Assembly: GCA_003140855.1 (NCBI GenBank)
Contig: PLLF01000070.1
Span: forward strand, 26,254-90,253
Length of the DNA stretch: 64,000 nt
From: Vulcanimicrobiota bacterium
GTDB lineage: Bacteria > Vulcanimicrobiota > Vulcanimicrobiia > Vulcanimicrobiales > Vulcanimicrobiaceae
Reading direction: 5' to 3'
Of the stretch, positions 8,155 through 16,965 are shown in pieces. Numbering within the stretch: position 1 is the stretch's first letter; the number at the start of each line of letters is the position of its first letter. Under the pieces are notes generated by a model, which saw only the letters and a list, made by a program, of their open reading frames with translations, was not told where the DNA came from and did no database searches. The position numbers and the translations under genes were made by a program.

Positions 8155-9617
8155 TGCCCGAACTACCCGCACAGGAGCCGCTGGTCAAAGAGATCCCGCC
8201 CAAAGGCGCGGATCTCTCCGCATGGTACACCGCGGTCTGTTTAAAAGCCGAGCTCGTCTCGTACGCTCCGGTGCGCGGCTGCGTCGTTTTGCGCCCGTAC
8301 GGGTTTGGTTTGTGGGAAAATCTGCAGCGCGAACTCGACGCCCGTTTCAAAGCGACGGGTCACGAGAACGCGTATTTTCCGCTGTTGATCCCCGAGAGCT
8401 TGCTGATCCGCGAGGCCGAGCACGTCGAAGGCTTTGCACCCGAAGTTGCGTGGGTGACCGAAGGCGGCCAGGAGAAACTCGAAGAGCGTTTGGCGATCCG
8501 GCCGACATCTGAAGCGATAATCGGCGTCATGTACGCGAAGTGGATTCAATCGCACCGCGATCTGCCGGTGCTGATCAACCAGTGGGCCAACGTCGTGCGG
8601 TGGGAGAAAGCGACGCGGCCGTTCTTGCGAACGATGGAATTTCTTTGGCAGGAAGGGCACACGGCGCACGCGACCGCCGAAGAAGCACGCGAGGAAACCG
8701 AGCGGATGCTGGACGTCTATCGCGATTTCGCCGAAAACGTCGCCGCGGTGCCGGTCTATGCGGGACTGAAGAGCGCGAGCGAGCGTTTTCCGGGCGCCGT
8801 GGAAACGTACTCGATCGAAGCGCTGATGCCCGACGGGAAAGCGCTGCAGTCCGCGACGTCGCACTATCTAGGACAGAACTTCAGCCGCGCCTACGACATT
8901 ACGTTTTCGGACACCGATCAGCAAATGAAACACGTCTATACGACGTCGTGGGGAATGTCTTGGCGAATGCTCGGCGCCATGATCATGGTGCATGGCGACG
9001 ACCGTGGATTGCGGGTTCCGCCGAAGATGGCACCGATCGAAGCGGTCATCGTGCCGATCGTCAAGGGCGACGAAACGGCGCCTTTGGAGAAAGCGCGCGA
9101 GCTGGCTGCGGGCTTGCGGGCCGAAGGGTTTCGCGTCAGAGTGGACGATCGCGATCGCTCGCCCGGCTTCAAATACAGCGATTGGGAAATGCGGGGCGTG
9201 CCGTTGCGGATTGAAATCGGTCCGCGCGACCTGCAAAGCGGTTCGGTCACGCTCGTCAGGCGCGACAAAGCGAAGGGCGAGGAAGACTCCAAAGTCTCGG
9301 CCGCTTTCGACGCACTGGGGACGACACTGCGCACTCAACTCGAGGCCGTGCAAGCATCGCTCTACGCTCAGGCCAAACTATTTCTCGAAAGTCACACGTT
9401 TGCCGTGAACGATCGCACCGTGTTTTTCGAACGCTGCAAAGATCGCTCGGGCATGATCGATATCCCATGGTGCAAGCGGGCCGATTGCGAGGCCATTCTG
9501 AAAAACCAAACGTCCGCAACGACACGCGTCATGCGCGAACTGCAGCAACCCGGAGCCGTCTGCACGGCTTGCGGCGAGCCGGCCGTCGTCAACGCATACT
9601 TTGCTCAAAGTTATTAG
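8154..9617 (+). CDS. proS: Prolyl-tRNA synthetase, short archaeal/eukaryotic type
   Basis: Charges tRNA-Pro. 487 aa, without the editing insertion of the long bacterial form. Class II motifs: motif 2 region RWEKATRPFLRTMEFLWQEGHTAH, motif 3 GDDRGLRVPP, and the anticodon-binding domain from about residue 300. The C-terminal extension has four cysteines (ERC, WC, ADC, CTAC) and ends in tyrosine, hallmarks of the archaeal-type enzyme. ATG 8154 overlaps the previous stop (TAATG); the frame is open further upstream but without homology. Confidence 0.95.
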   Translation: MPELPAQEPLVKEIPPKGADLSAWYTAVCLKAELVSYAPVRGCVVLRPYGFGLWENLQRELDARFKATGHENAYFPLLIPESLLIREAEHVEGFAPEVAWVTEGGQEKLEERLAIRPTSEAIIGVMYAKWIQSHRDLPVLINQWANVVRWEKATRPFLRTMEFLWQEGHTAHATAEEAREETERMLDVYRDFAENVAAVPVYAGLKSASERFPGAVETYSIEALMPDGKALQSATSHYLGQNFSRAYDITFSDTDQQMKHVYTTSWGMSWRMLGAMIMVHGDDRGLRVPPKMAPIEAVIVPIVKGDETAPLEKARELAAGLRAEGFRVRVDDRDRSPGFKYSDWEMRGVPLRIEIGPRDLQSGSVTLVRRDKAKGEEDSKVSAAFDALGTTLRTQLEAVQASLYAQAKLFLESHTFAVNDRTVFFERCKDRSGMIDIPWCKRADCEAILKNQTSATTRVMRELQQPGAVCTACGEPAVVNAYFAQSY

Positions 9618-10116
9618 CGCCGCGATCCTCATCGCGCAGCTCTTTCCGACGGCGCCGCCGGGCGTAAACCGGCTCGATGCGAATGCCCGCGCGGCGGGCA
9701 ACCGGAAAGCGATCGCGGTCGCCATCGGACGGGCGCTCTTCAAAACGCGCTGGCCGGCGCAGGTGTTGAACGTGTATGCGGACGGCTTCGGCGGCCACGA
9801 CATCGCCGGGCTGCGCATCTCCGGCGAGCATTTCCACGGCGCCGTGACGCGCGACCGTTTCGTCGAAGAGGTCGCGTCCTTGGTGCAAGAGGCCTTCGCG
9901 GCGTCACCCGTGGACGAAGTGGACGTTTGGGCCAGTATTCCGCTGCGCTTGGGTAAGGATGTCGTTGTGGCCGGCGATCTCGCGAAGCCCAGCTCCCGCA
10001 CCGTCTTTACGGTGAGTATTCGTCGCGGCGAGCGCAGCGATGCGCTCATTCGCCGCATGCGCGGGAGCGACGGAGTCTACTGGGACCAGGAGTGGGCCCA
10101 TGCAGATTTAAAGTGA
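9601..10116 (+). CDS. Hypothetical secreted protein
   Basis: 171 aa from a TTG overlapping the proS stop by 17 bases. Residues 1-20 are hydrophobic with an Ala-rich end, like a signal peptide; the rest has an even mix of short strands (VLNVYADGFGGHDIAGLRISG, VDVWASIPL) and no motif I recognise. An overlapping antisense frame exists, but this strand is preferred because it fits between proS and the M16 peptidase, whose ribosome site overlaps its end. Confidence 0.55.
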   Translation: MLKVISAAILIAQLFPTAPPGVNRLDANARAAGNRKAIAVAIGRALFKTRWPAQVLNVYADGFGGHDIAGLRISGEHFHGAVTRDRFVEEVASLVQEAFAASPVDEVDVWASIPLRLGKDVVVAGDLAKPSSRTVFTVSIRRGERSDALIRRMRGSDGVYWDQEWAHADLK

Positions 10117-10126
10117 GGAGGCTCTA

Positions 10127-11383
10127 GTGTATCGCAAGAGCGTTCTCTCTAACGGTGTCCGGGTAATCAGTGAATCGATGCCCGGTTTTCGTTCTGTCTC
10201 GATCGGCATCTGGGCCGACGTCGGTTCCGCGGTCGAGCAGCCGCAGCTCCGCGGTGTTTCGCATATGGTGGAGCATATGCTCTTTAAAGGAACGGAGCGG
10301 CGCACGGCCCGCGAGATCGCCGAAGAAATGGACGGCGTCGGCGGAAATCTGAACGCATTCACCGACAAAGAGGCGACCTGTTACTACGCTAAGGTCATGG
10401 ACGTCCATCTGCCGCTGGCGATCGACGTGCTCTCCGACATGTTCTTGAATTCGCGCTTCGATCCGCCGGAGCTTGCCAAAGAGCAGAAGGTCGTGCTCGA
10501 AGAGATCAAGATGTACGACGATTCTCCCGACGAGCTGATCCACGATCTCTTCATTCAAACGATGTGGCGCGGAAGCAACTTGGGTTCGCCGACGATCGGC
10601 TTCGCCGACACGGTGACGAAGTTGACGCAGAACGATTTGCGGCAGCACATGGCGCGTCATTACGCGCCGAACTCGGTGGTCGTCGCCGCGGCCGGCAACG
10701 TCGATCACGATGCGCTGGTGGACATGCTCGAGCGCGTGCTGGAGCCCTTCAAGGGAACGTGCGACCTGCCGGTGCCCGAAAACCCAGCGCCGACGCCGGC
10801 GTCGCTTTTCCGCCAGAAAGACAGCGAACAAGCCTACGTGGTAATGGGCACGACCGGACTGACGGTGCGCGATGAACGCCGCTACGTGCTGTCGGTGCTC
10901 GACACGATTTTGGGCGGTGGAATGTCGAGCCGCTTATTTCAGGAAATCCGCGAGAAGCGCGGCCTCGTCTACACCGTGTATTCTTTTCAGGCCGCCTACC
11001 GGGGCGCCGGACTTTTTGCGGTCTATGCCGGCACGTCGCCGCAAACCGTCGGCGAGTGCGTTTCGGTCGTCGGCGATCAATTCGTGGAGATGCGCCGGAT
11101 GAGCGTCGGTGACGCGGAGCTGAGGCTGGCAAAAGAACATATTAAAGGAAGCCTCTCGCTTTCGCTCGAGAGCACGTCCGGCCGCATGATCCGCCTGGGC
11201 CGCAGCGAGTTTTCGCTGGGCCGCGACCTTCCGATAGAAGAGATCGAAGCGAAAGTCGAGGCCGTCACCGCCAAAGAGATCCAAGATCTCGCGCAAGAGT
11301 TGCTGGGCGAGGAGAACCTCGGCTTGTGCGTGCTCGGCCCTGTCGACGAATCTTCCGTCGCGTGGAATCGCAGCGCTGCATAG
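10127..11383 (+). CDS. M16-family zinc peptidase (pitrilysin/processing-peptidase type)
   Basis: 418 aa, the single-unit bacterial form. The inverted zinc motif HxxEH is HMVEH near residue 47, followed by FKGT, and the third ligand glutamate lies in the EEIKMYDD segment. The second half carries GGGMSSRLFQEIREKRGLVY, the classical M16 C-terminal signature. GTG 10127 has a strong Shine-Dalgarno, GAGGAGG, six bases upstream. Members degrade small peptides or process precursors; the exact substrate is unknown. Confidence 0.93.
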   Translation: MYRKSVLSNGVRVISESMPGFRSVSIGIWADVGSAVEQPQLRGVSHMVEHMLFKGTERRTAREIAEEMDGVGGNLNAFTDKEATCYYAKVMDVHLPLAIDVLSDMFLNSRFDPPELAKEQKVVLEEIKMYDDSPDELIHDLFIQTMWRGSNLGSPTIGFADTVTKLTQNDLRQHMARHYAPNSVVVAAAGNVDHDALVDMLERVLEPFKGTCDLPVPENPAPTPASLFRQKDSEQAYVVMGTTGLTVRDERRYVLSVLDTILGGGMSSRLFQEIREKRGLVYTVYSFQAAYRGAGLFAVYAGTSPQTVGECVSVVGDQFVEMRRMSVGDAELRLAKEHIKGSLSLSLESTSGRMIRLGRSEFSLGRDLPIEEIEAKVEAVTAKEIQDLAQELLGEENLGLCVLGPVDESSVAWNRSAA

Positions 11384-11399
11384 TCACGGCGCCGTTGCG

Positions 11400-12269
11400 C
11401 TGATCCCGTTTTGGTCCTGGCAGCTCCTGGCCGCGCTGCTCATCAATGTCGTCATACAAGCAATCCAAATAGGCGCTTACGCTGCCCGCCTTGCGGGAGT
11501 TCGCACGGGCCGGATTGCGACGTCAATTTCGCTCTTTAACTTGTTCGTCATGGCAAGCCGTTTAGCCACGCTTGTCTATACGTTGATGCTGGCGCCGATA
11601 TCCGACAAAGCCGGCAATGCCGTCAAGGCGCTCATGCTGCACCATCCGGAGCCGCTGCCTGCAATCGGCGCCGTTCAACATATGTTCGAACTGCAGCTGC
11701 GCCTGATCGTCATCGCGGGAACCGTCGGAACGATCCTCGGGAGCCTGATACTTCCGATGTTCACCTACCTCTATGTGCGTGGAGTGAGGTCGTTCGAACG
11801 AACGAAATCCGTGCCTCACTCGATGGTGCGGCTTTTTTATCCGCGTGTAATCTTTGACGTCGCTAGACATCTGCGGGTTCCCCACTATCGCGAGATTTTC
11901 GCGTTCTCGACGCGCAACATTCCCAGGCGCCTGCTGATTTTTAACGTCGTCGTGACGGCCGTGTATGCTATTGGCGTGGTTGCTGCCTACTATGCAAGCG
12001 TGATCGATGTAAACGTCGCGCGCACAGCCGTCGGCATTTCGGGCGTCATAAACGGCATTGGTACGATCGCTTTTACATTTTTTGTCGATCCGACGTCCTC
12101 GTTAATTGTGGACGAAGCAGTCAAGGGTGAGCGGCCGCACGAGGAAGTCAAGTCGATGGTCTTCTATCTATCGCTTACAGCGATCGCGGGATGGCTGCTG
12201 TCTCAGCTGTTGCTCTGGCCGGCCGCCTGGCTCATTTCCGCGGTCGCGCATTTGGTGAATCTTGGCTAA
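11400..12269 (+). CDS. amj: Amj-family lipid II flippase (DUF2837), non-standard start codon
   Basis: Polytopic membrane protein, about six helices, resembling Bacillus Amj, the alternate to MurJ that flips lipid II. The hallmark first loop ARLAGVRTGRIATSISLFN lies at 11460-11540, upstream of the first ordinary start in this frame (TTG 11541). The frame is open through this region but contains no ATG, GTG or TTG, so initiation must be elsewhere. CTG 11400 gives a 289 aa protein starting with the first helix (IPFWSWQLLAALLINVV); CTG 11376 is an alternative with a weak GGAA upstream. Starting at 11541 would remove the first membrane helix. Confidence 0.8.
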   Translation: MIPFWSWQLLAALLINVVIQAIQIGAYAARLAGVRTGRIATSISLFNLFVMASRLATLVYTLMLAPISDKAGNAVKALMLHHPEPLPAIGAVQHMFELQLRLIVIAGTVGTILGSLILPMFTYLYVRGVRSFERTKSVPHSMVRLFYPRVIFDVARHLRVPHYREIFAFSTRNIPRRLLIFNVVVTAVYAIGVVAAYYASVIDVNVARTAVGISGVINGIGTIAFTFFVDPTSSLIVDEAVKGERPHEEVKSMVFYLSLTAIAGWLLSQLLLWPAAWLISAVAHLVNLG

Positions 12270-12272
12270 GGC

Positions 12273-12929
12273 ATGAAACTGGCTCGTGTGCTCGCCTTCG
12301 CAACCATAGTCGCTTTGGGCGCGAGCGGATGCGCCGCACCCGTCGAACGCTGGATCGTGAACACGCGCATTCATCAAGGCGACACCGCCCTGGCGCGCGG
12401 AAGTTTGCACGAAGCCGCGACGGCTTACAGGCTCGCGTTACGCATTAGCCCGAACGACCCACGCGCGCGCGCCGGATTTTCAAATGCCGCCGCGAGCATT
12501 GCCGACGCCGACTTCCGCACGGGAAACTATGACGATGCATTAGCGACCATCAACGCGGCGCAAAAATACGATCCGGCCAGCGTTCGCCTGCTGGCGCTGC
12601 GTTCCCAGATCGACGATGCCCGGCTAAAGCGCGCGATCGTGGTATCCAACTATCCGACATATCGCGCCGCTGCAGCCGAGATTCAGGCATCGTACAATGC
12701 CTTGCAGGCGCAAAATAGACTGATCGTCCATAGCCTTCACCGCTTTGCGTACACGTACGATACGCAAGACCTCACGCGCGCCATCGAGGATTCTTACGAA
12801 CTGCAGCGCGAGATAGCTAGGGACACGAACAGGCTCATCGTGTACCGCCAACTCGTAGAATCCGGAGTGCCGGCCACCGAAAAGGCCGCCGCGACCGCGG
12901 TTTCAGGCTCGCTGCTCCCGCTGCCTTAA
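12273..12929 (+). CDS. TPR-containing lipoprotein
   Basis: 218 aa. Signal peptide with lipobox LGASGC (cysteine about residue 20), so it is likely anchored to a membrane outer face. Residues 35-110 form about two tetratricopeptide helical pairs (GDTALARGSLHEAATAYRLAL, GNYDDALATINAAQKYD). The rest is helical and may form a coiled coil. TPRs usually hold protein partners together; the partner is unknown. It lies 3 bases after amj. Confidence 0.75.
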   Translation: MKLARVLAFATIVALGASGCAAPVERWIVNTRIHQGDTALARGSLHEAATAYRLALRISPNDPRARAGFSNAAASIADADFRTGNYDDALATINAAQKYDPASVRLLALRSQIDDARLKRAIVVSNYPTYRAAAAEIQASYNALQAQNRLIVHSLHRFAYTYDTQDLTRAIEDSYELQREIARDTNRLIVYRQLVESGVPATEKAAATAVSGSLLPLP

Positions 12930-12933
12930 GATT

Positions 12934-14952
12934 GTGAACGACGCGGCGCGCCTTTCACGGTGGCTGCCGGCCGCCGTTTTGGCGCTTGGGTTCATTGTGA
13001 TTTCACCGGTTCTGTGGAGCGGCTGGACCGGCGACGACGCGTTTTATTCCGCGCTGAACGGCATTCTCGGCGCGGACAGATTAACGCTGTGGCAAGCTAT
13101 GGCGCATTCGTTCAACGTTTGGTTTTTCGGAAACGGGCGATTTTACCCGGGACTCATCCTCGAAAAGTATCTCGTGTTCGCCGTTCTCACGAACCTGGTA
13201 GCGTACAAGATGTTCTTGATAGTCGCGACGCTGGCAACGGTCGAGTTATTTCGGCGATGCGTGGCGGCATACACGACCCCTGCGTTCGGCGCGCTGTCGG
13301 CGCTCGCGGCGGTAGCGTTGTTCCTCGTGCACGGTTACCAAGACGCGCTTATCGCCTACAACGGGATGCCGCAGGCCGTGGCCATCGCGATGCTCGGCTC
13401 GTTCATCGCGTTCCGCGCGTTTTTGGCGGGAGGCGGGCGCCGTATGGCGATTCTTTCCGTGCTTCTGTATGCAGCGGCGGCGCTCACTTATGAAGATGTG
13501 TATCTGCTCTGCTTGCTGTATCCGGTGCTGGCGCGGTACGTATGCGGCAGCTGGCGCGTCGCAATCCGTGTGGCATGGCCGCAGCTGACGATCGCAGCTA
13601 CGCTCACCGTTTTCGAGCTGTTCCTTCACATGTGGGTGCGGCTGCCGGCCGGCACCCTGTATGCCATCGACCTGAATGCCGGCGCTTTTCTCATGACGGC
13701 GTTTTACCAGCTGACGGCGGCGTTTCCACTCGCGTATTGGGTGGCCAGTCCGCCGCGATTCGCCAGCGCGGGCGACATGCTCGTCGGCGCTCCGGCGTCT
13801 CCATTCATATTTGCAGGCTTTGCGCTCGTTTGCTGGGCCGCACTCGGCGGCGTTGTGCGGACGGAAAATAAACGTCTGCCGTATCTTACGGGGATTTTGC
13901 TGACGGTACTGCCGGCGCTGCCGGTCGCGCTGCTCGTCAAGTACCAGCAGGAGCTGCGGTTAGGCCTCGGTTATCTGCCCGAATTCTTTCAAACTTTCGG
14001 CGCGGCGTTGCTGCTGGCTGCGATCGCGACGGCGGCGGTGCGGCGTTTTGGCGTTGCGGCAAGAGCCGCTGCCGTCTTGTCGATCGGCGTATTGGCAGCC
14101 CTGACGTACGCGGCCAACGTTCAGCTCGTGAGGGCGGACGTGCCGGAGCGCTCGGCGCGGTTGTCGCTGCAAAACGAGCTCGCGCATGCGTCGATGGCGC
14201 CGGTGCCCGATGGCGCCGTCGTTTCAGTTCCAAAAACATTCAACTGGATCGATTATGACAACCAAGGTCCCGACGGTATCTCCACACGCGGGCTTTTGTA
14301 CATGTATGGGGGCCGCCGGATCGATCTCGAGCCGCCGGAAGATCCGCGCGCGAGTTTCGGCCTAGCCTACGATGCGAAGTCCGGATCGTGGACCATTCGC
14401 AAGCTGCAGACCGCACCGCAGTCGGGTTTGCCGCTTCCTTGCAACGTTTCGAGGATCGCAAACGGCGATTTTACGTTCGGCTTTCGTTGCTGGGCGCAAG
14501 TCGCGGTCGCGGCGGGCCGCATCGCCAGCTATCCGCAGTTTCGCATCGATGCGGCGGGCGCGTGCCTTCCGGCCGCGCAAGCCGGAAATCCGTTCGCGAC
14601 GCTGGATGTTCCCGCAAACGCACAGGCATATATCGCCCAGACGTTTATCTACCGGGGTACACCCACTAGCATGACGTTCCGCGCATGGGGAGCCGTCGAT
14701 CCGGTTACGGTAAGTGCCGGCATTGTTTTTCCGGTCGGCACCGGCATGGGCACGGAGCGAACGCTGGATACATTCGTTGCGCCGCCGCTCGAGCAGAAGA
14801 ACGGAGCATGTTCCGGCCGGCAGCCGGTAAGGAAAGTCTACAGGTTTTCAGGTTATCCGCGCGGGGCGCAAATTCAACTGCGGCTGCATGCGACGTCGGC
14901 GGGAGCGGATGGTGCGATTGCGGCTTTCGACGACGTCACGTCGTCGCCTTAG
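12934..14952 (+). CDS. Large membrane protein, GT-C glycosyltransferase-like
   Basis: 672 aa from GTG 12934. Roughly 10-12 hydrophobic helices fill residues 10-400, and a long soluble C-terminal part (about 430-672) looks extracytoplasmic and beta-rich. In the first outer loop GWTGDDAFYS has the paired acidic residues typical of GT-C fold glycosyltransferases that use lipid-linked sugars. I cannot place it in a named family. It overlaps the convergent GT39-like gene by 17 bases at the 3' end. Confidence 0.6.
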   Translation: MNDAARLSRWLPAAVLALGFIVISPVLWSGWTGDDAFYSALNGILGADRLTLWQAMAHSFNVWFFGNGRFYPGLILEKYLVFAVLTNLVAYKMFLIVATLATVELFRRCVAAYTTPAFGALSALAAVALFLVHGYQDALIAYNGMPQAVAIAMLGSFIAFRAFLAGGGRRMAILSVLLYAAAALTYEDVYLLCLLYPVLARYVCGSWRVAIRVAWPQLTIAATLTVFELFLHMWVRLPAGTLYAIDLNAGAFLMTAFYQLTAAFPLAYWVASPPRFASAGDMLVGAPASPFIFAGFALVCWAALGGVVRTENKRLPYLTGILLTVLPALPVALLVKYQQELRLGLGYLPEFFQTFGAALLLAAIATAAVRRFGVAARAAAVLSIGVLAALTYAANVQLVRADVPERSARLSLQNELAHASMAPVPDGAVVSVPKTFNWIDYDNQGPDGISTRGLLYMYGGRRIDLEPPEDPRASFGLAYDAKSGSWTIRKLQTAPQSGLPLPCNVSRIANGDFTFGFRCWAQVAVAAGRIASYPQFRIDAAGACLPAAQAGNPFATLDVPANAQAYIAQTFIYRGTPTSMTFRAWGAVDPVTVSAGIVFPVGTGMGTERTLDTFVAPPLEQKNGACSGRQPVRKVYRFSGYPRGAQIQLRLHATSAGADGAIAAFDDVTSSP

Positions 14953-16576
14953 AGTTCGAACACACGCCATGCGCGGAAAGCCACTCGCGCGCGTGCCCCG
15001 CCTTTTCCGCGCTGCGAAACGCGCGCCATTGCGTTTCGGCCGCCGGTTTTACGAGTTTGGGATCGGTAACGTACACCGGCCACTGCGCTCCGATGCGCAG
15101 AAGCGGGAAGCGCTGCATCCACGCACACAGCTCGACGTTGCGGTAGAAGCGGTTCTTTTCGATGGCGATAAAATAACGGGCTCCCTTGCGGATGGCGCTC
15201 TGCTCGTCGAACGGAGTCCAGAGATAGGGGTCCTCTTCCCAGCCATAGCGCCCGATGTAATAGAGAACGGACGGATCGTAGTGTCCCATAACGACGAGCG
15301 CGTCTCGATCCAGCGTCCTGTCTAGCGCGATTGCATTGCGGTAGACGTTCTTCGAATAGGCGTAATAGGGTTTGACGATCGCCTGGTTTTGAAAGACCGC
15401 GGCCGCGAGCGCGGCCAGACCCAGCGCCGCGCATGCATATTTGAGTGCGGGCGCCACATCGATCTCCGCAATGGCCGCGATGAAGCGCGCCACAAAACCC
15501 GCGGCGCCGAGCGCCGCCAGCGGCAAGAGCAAGAACATATAGTAGTCGACGCGCTCTACGGTTACGACGGCGTACACATACGCGAGCCCGCCGGCGAGCC
15601 AAGCCCAGAGCAAGGAACGCGAACGAACGGAGGCCGGCGGCAGCAAGAATCCGAGAATCGCTGCGGCCGCAACGGCCGGACCGATCATGAAATACGCAAG
15701 CACTCCAAGCATCGACCGGAATTGAACGAGCTTGGCGAAAAAGGCGGGCGCGCTCTGAAACGAACCGCGTAAGGCCGGCAGAACGTGCAAGGCGAGAATG
15801 CCGCTCGCCCAGTGCCACTCCGCGTGCGATCCGACGATTTTATCGTACGCGTAGAGGATCGCAAGCGGTAACACGACGAGCGCTGCCGAGGAAAGCAGCG
15901 GAAACGTTCTGCCCAAGCGTGCGCGTTCGGCGGTCAACACAATCACCGGCACGATCGCGACGATGGCCACCGGCTTAGCCAGCAGCGCCAGCGTCAACAA
16001 AACGCCGCACCAAAGAACGTGCCGCGGGCGCCAGCGTTCTTCGTCGATCAGCAAACGCGCCGTTGCGTAAAGTGCGGCCGTCATGAAGAAGACCATTGCC
16101 GCATCGGGCGTGAACGTGCGCCCGTAATAAATGCCGCCGGGCATGACCGCATAAAAGAGTCCGGCCAGCAGTCCGGCAGTCGCGCTTGCGAAAAGCCAGC
16201 GGCCGAAGAAGGCGAGCACGGCAACGGTTCCCAGGCTGAAGGCGATCGTGATAATCCGCCCCGCGATCTCGTGCACGCCGAACAGTTTATATACGGTTGC
16301 GGCCAGGAACGGCACGATCTGAAGCTCGAGCTCGACATAGTTGGGCGGCGGCCCATTGTAATTTGTCTGCGGATAGAAAATGTTATATTGCAGCGTTGCG
16401 AAGTTGCGCGCGATGGCGGCTTCGTCGCCCTGCCGCCAGCCCGGATGATCCAGCAGCGGGTTGTGAATGCCTTTGAGCCGTAGGATGAGGGCGATCGCAA
16501 CGACCACACAGACGCCCAGCGTCCAAAGCGCGCGGCGCGTTTGGTCGCCGCTTAGCTGACGTGCTTGAACGTCCAA
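14936..16576 (-). CDS. GT39-like membrane glycosyltransferase (ArnT/PMT type)
   Basis: 546 aa with about 12 membrane helices. The first outer loop HPGWRQGDEAAIARNF carries the acidic pair used by dolichyl/undecaprenyl-phosphate-sugar glycosyltransferases; FTPDAAMVFFMTAALYATARLL is typical of the family. TTG 16576 overlaps the end of gtrA by 25 bases; an internal start would also be possible. With GtrA and the PIG-V-like gene just upstream it forms a three-gene operon that probably moves lipid-linked sugars onto a surface acceptor. Confidence 0.8.
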   Translation of the reverse strand: MDVQARQLSGDQTRRALWTLGVCVVVAIALILRLKGIHNPLLDHPGWRQGDEAAIARNFATLQYNIFYPQTNYNGPPPNYVELELQIVPFLAATVYKLFGVHEIAGRIITIAFSLGTVAVLAFFGRWLFASATAGLLAGLFYAVMPGGIYYGRTFTPDAAMVFFMTAALYATARLLIDEERWRPRHVLWCGVLLTLALLAKPVAIVAIVPVIVLTAERARLGRTFPLLSSAALVVLPLAILYAYDKIVGSHAEWHWASGILALHVLPALRGSFQSAPAFFAKLVQFRSMLGVLAYFMIGPAVAAAAILGFLLPPASVRSRSLLWAWLAGGLAYVYAVVTVERVDYYMFLLLPLAALGAAGFVARFIAAIAEIDVAPALKYACAALGLAALAAAVFQNQAIVKPYYAYSKNVYRNAIALDRTLDRDALVVMGHYDPSVLYYIGRYGWEEDPYLWTPFDEQSAIRKGARYFIAIEKNRFYRNVELCAWMQRFPLLRIGAQWPVYVTDPKLVKPAAETQWRAFRSAEKAGHAREWLSAHGVCSNSKATT

Positions 16577-16965
16577 TATTTGTTCAAAAAGAAGTTCACG
16601 ACGATGCCTGCCAGCGTCGCGATGAACCAGGTTTTGTGGCCGTGGCCTAAATAGGGTGAGACGAGTGCGGAGACAACAAGGCCGACGGCTAGCGCAATCG
16701 CGGAGACCGTCAGGAATTGCGTGCCTTCGCGAAAAGCGTGTCCGGTCGAACGAAACGTCCAGACGCGATTGAAATAGTAGTTGGAGACGCCTCCGCTAAG
16801 AAAAGACGCGGAATAGATGATGTAATACTGTGTGGGCTGCTCGTGGTGCGGCACGAGGCGCTGCAGCACCGTAAACACGATGAGGTTGACGAAGAACCCC
16901 GAGAGGCCGACGATACCGAATTTTACGAATTGACGCACGCCGCGACGCTGCGTGACGTTATGCAA
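16552..16965 (-). CDS. GtrA-like membrane protein
   Basis: 137 aa with four membrane helices, the standard GtrA size. Signature segments are RQFVKFGIVGLSGFFVNLIVF at the start, a central NYYFNRVWTFR and a C-terminal NFFLNKYWTFKH. Family members are thought to help flip or handle polyprenyl-phosphate sugars for glycosyltransferases, which fits the GT39-like gene downstream and the PIG-V-like gene upstream. It overlaps the upstream gene by 8 bases. Confidence 0.9.
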   Translation of the reverse strand: MHNVTQRRGVRQFVKFGIVGLSGFFVNLIVFTVLQRLVPHHEQPTQYYIIYSASFLSGGVSNYYFNRVWTFRSTGHAFREGTQFLTVSAIALAVGLVVSALVSPYLGHGHKTWFIATLAGIVVNFFLNKYWTFKHVS

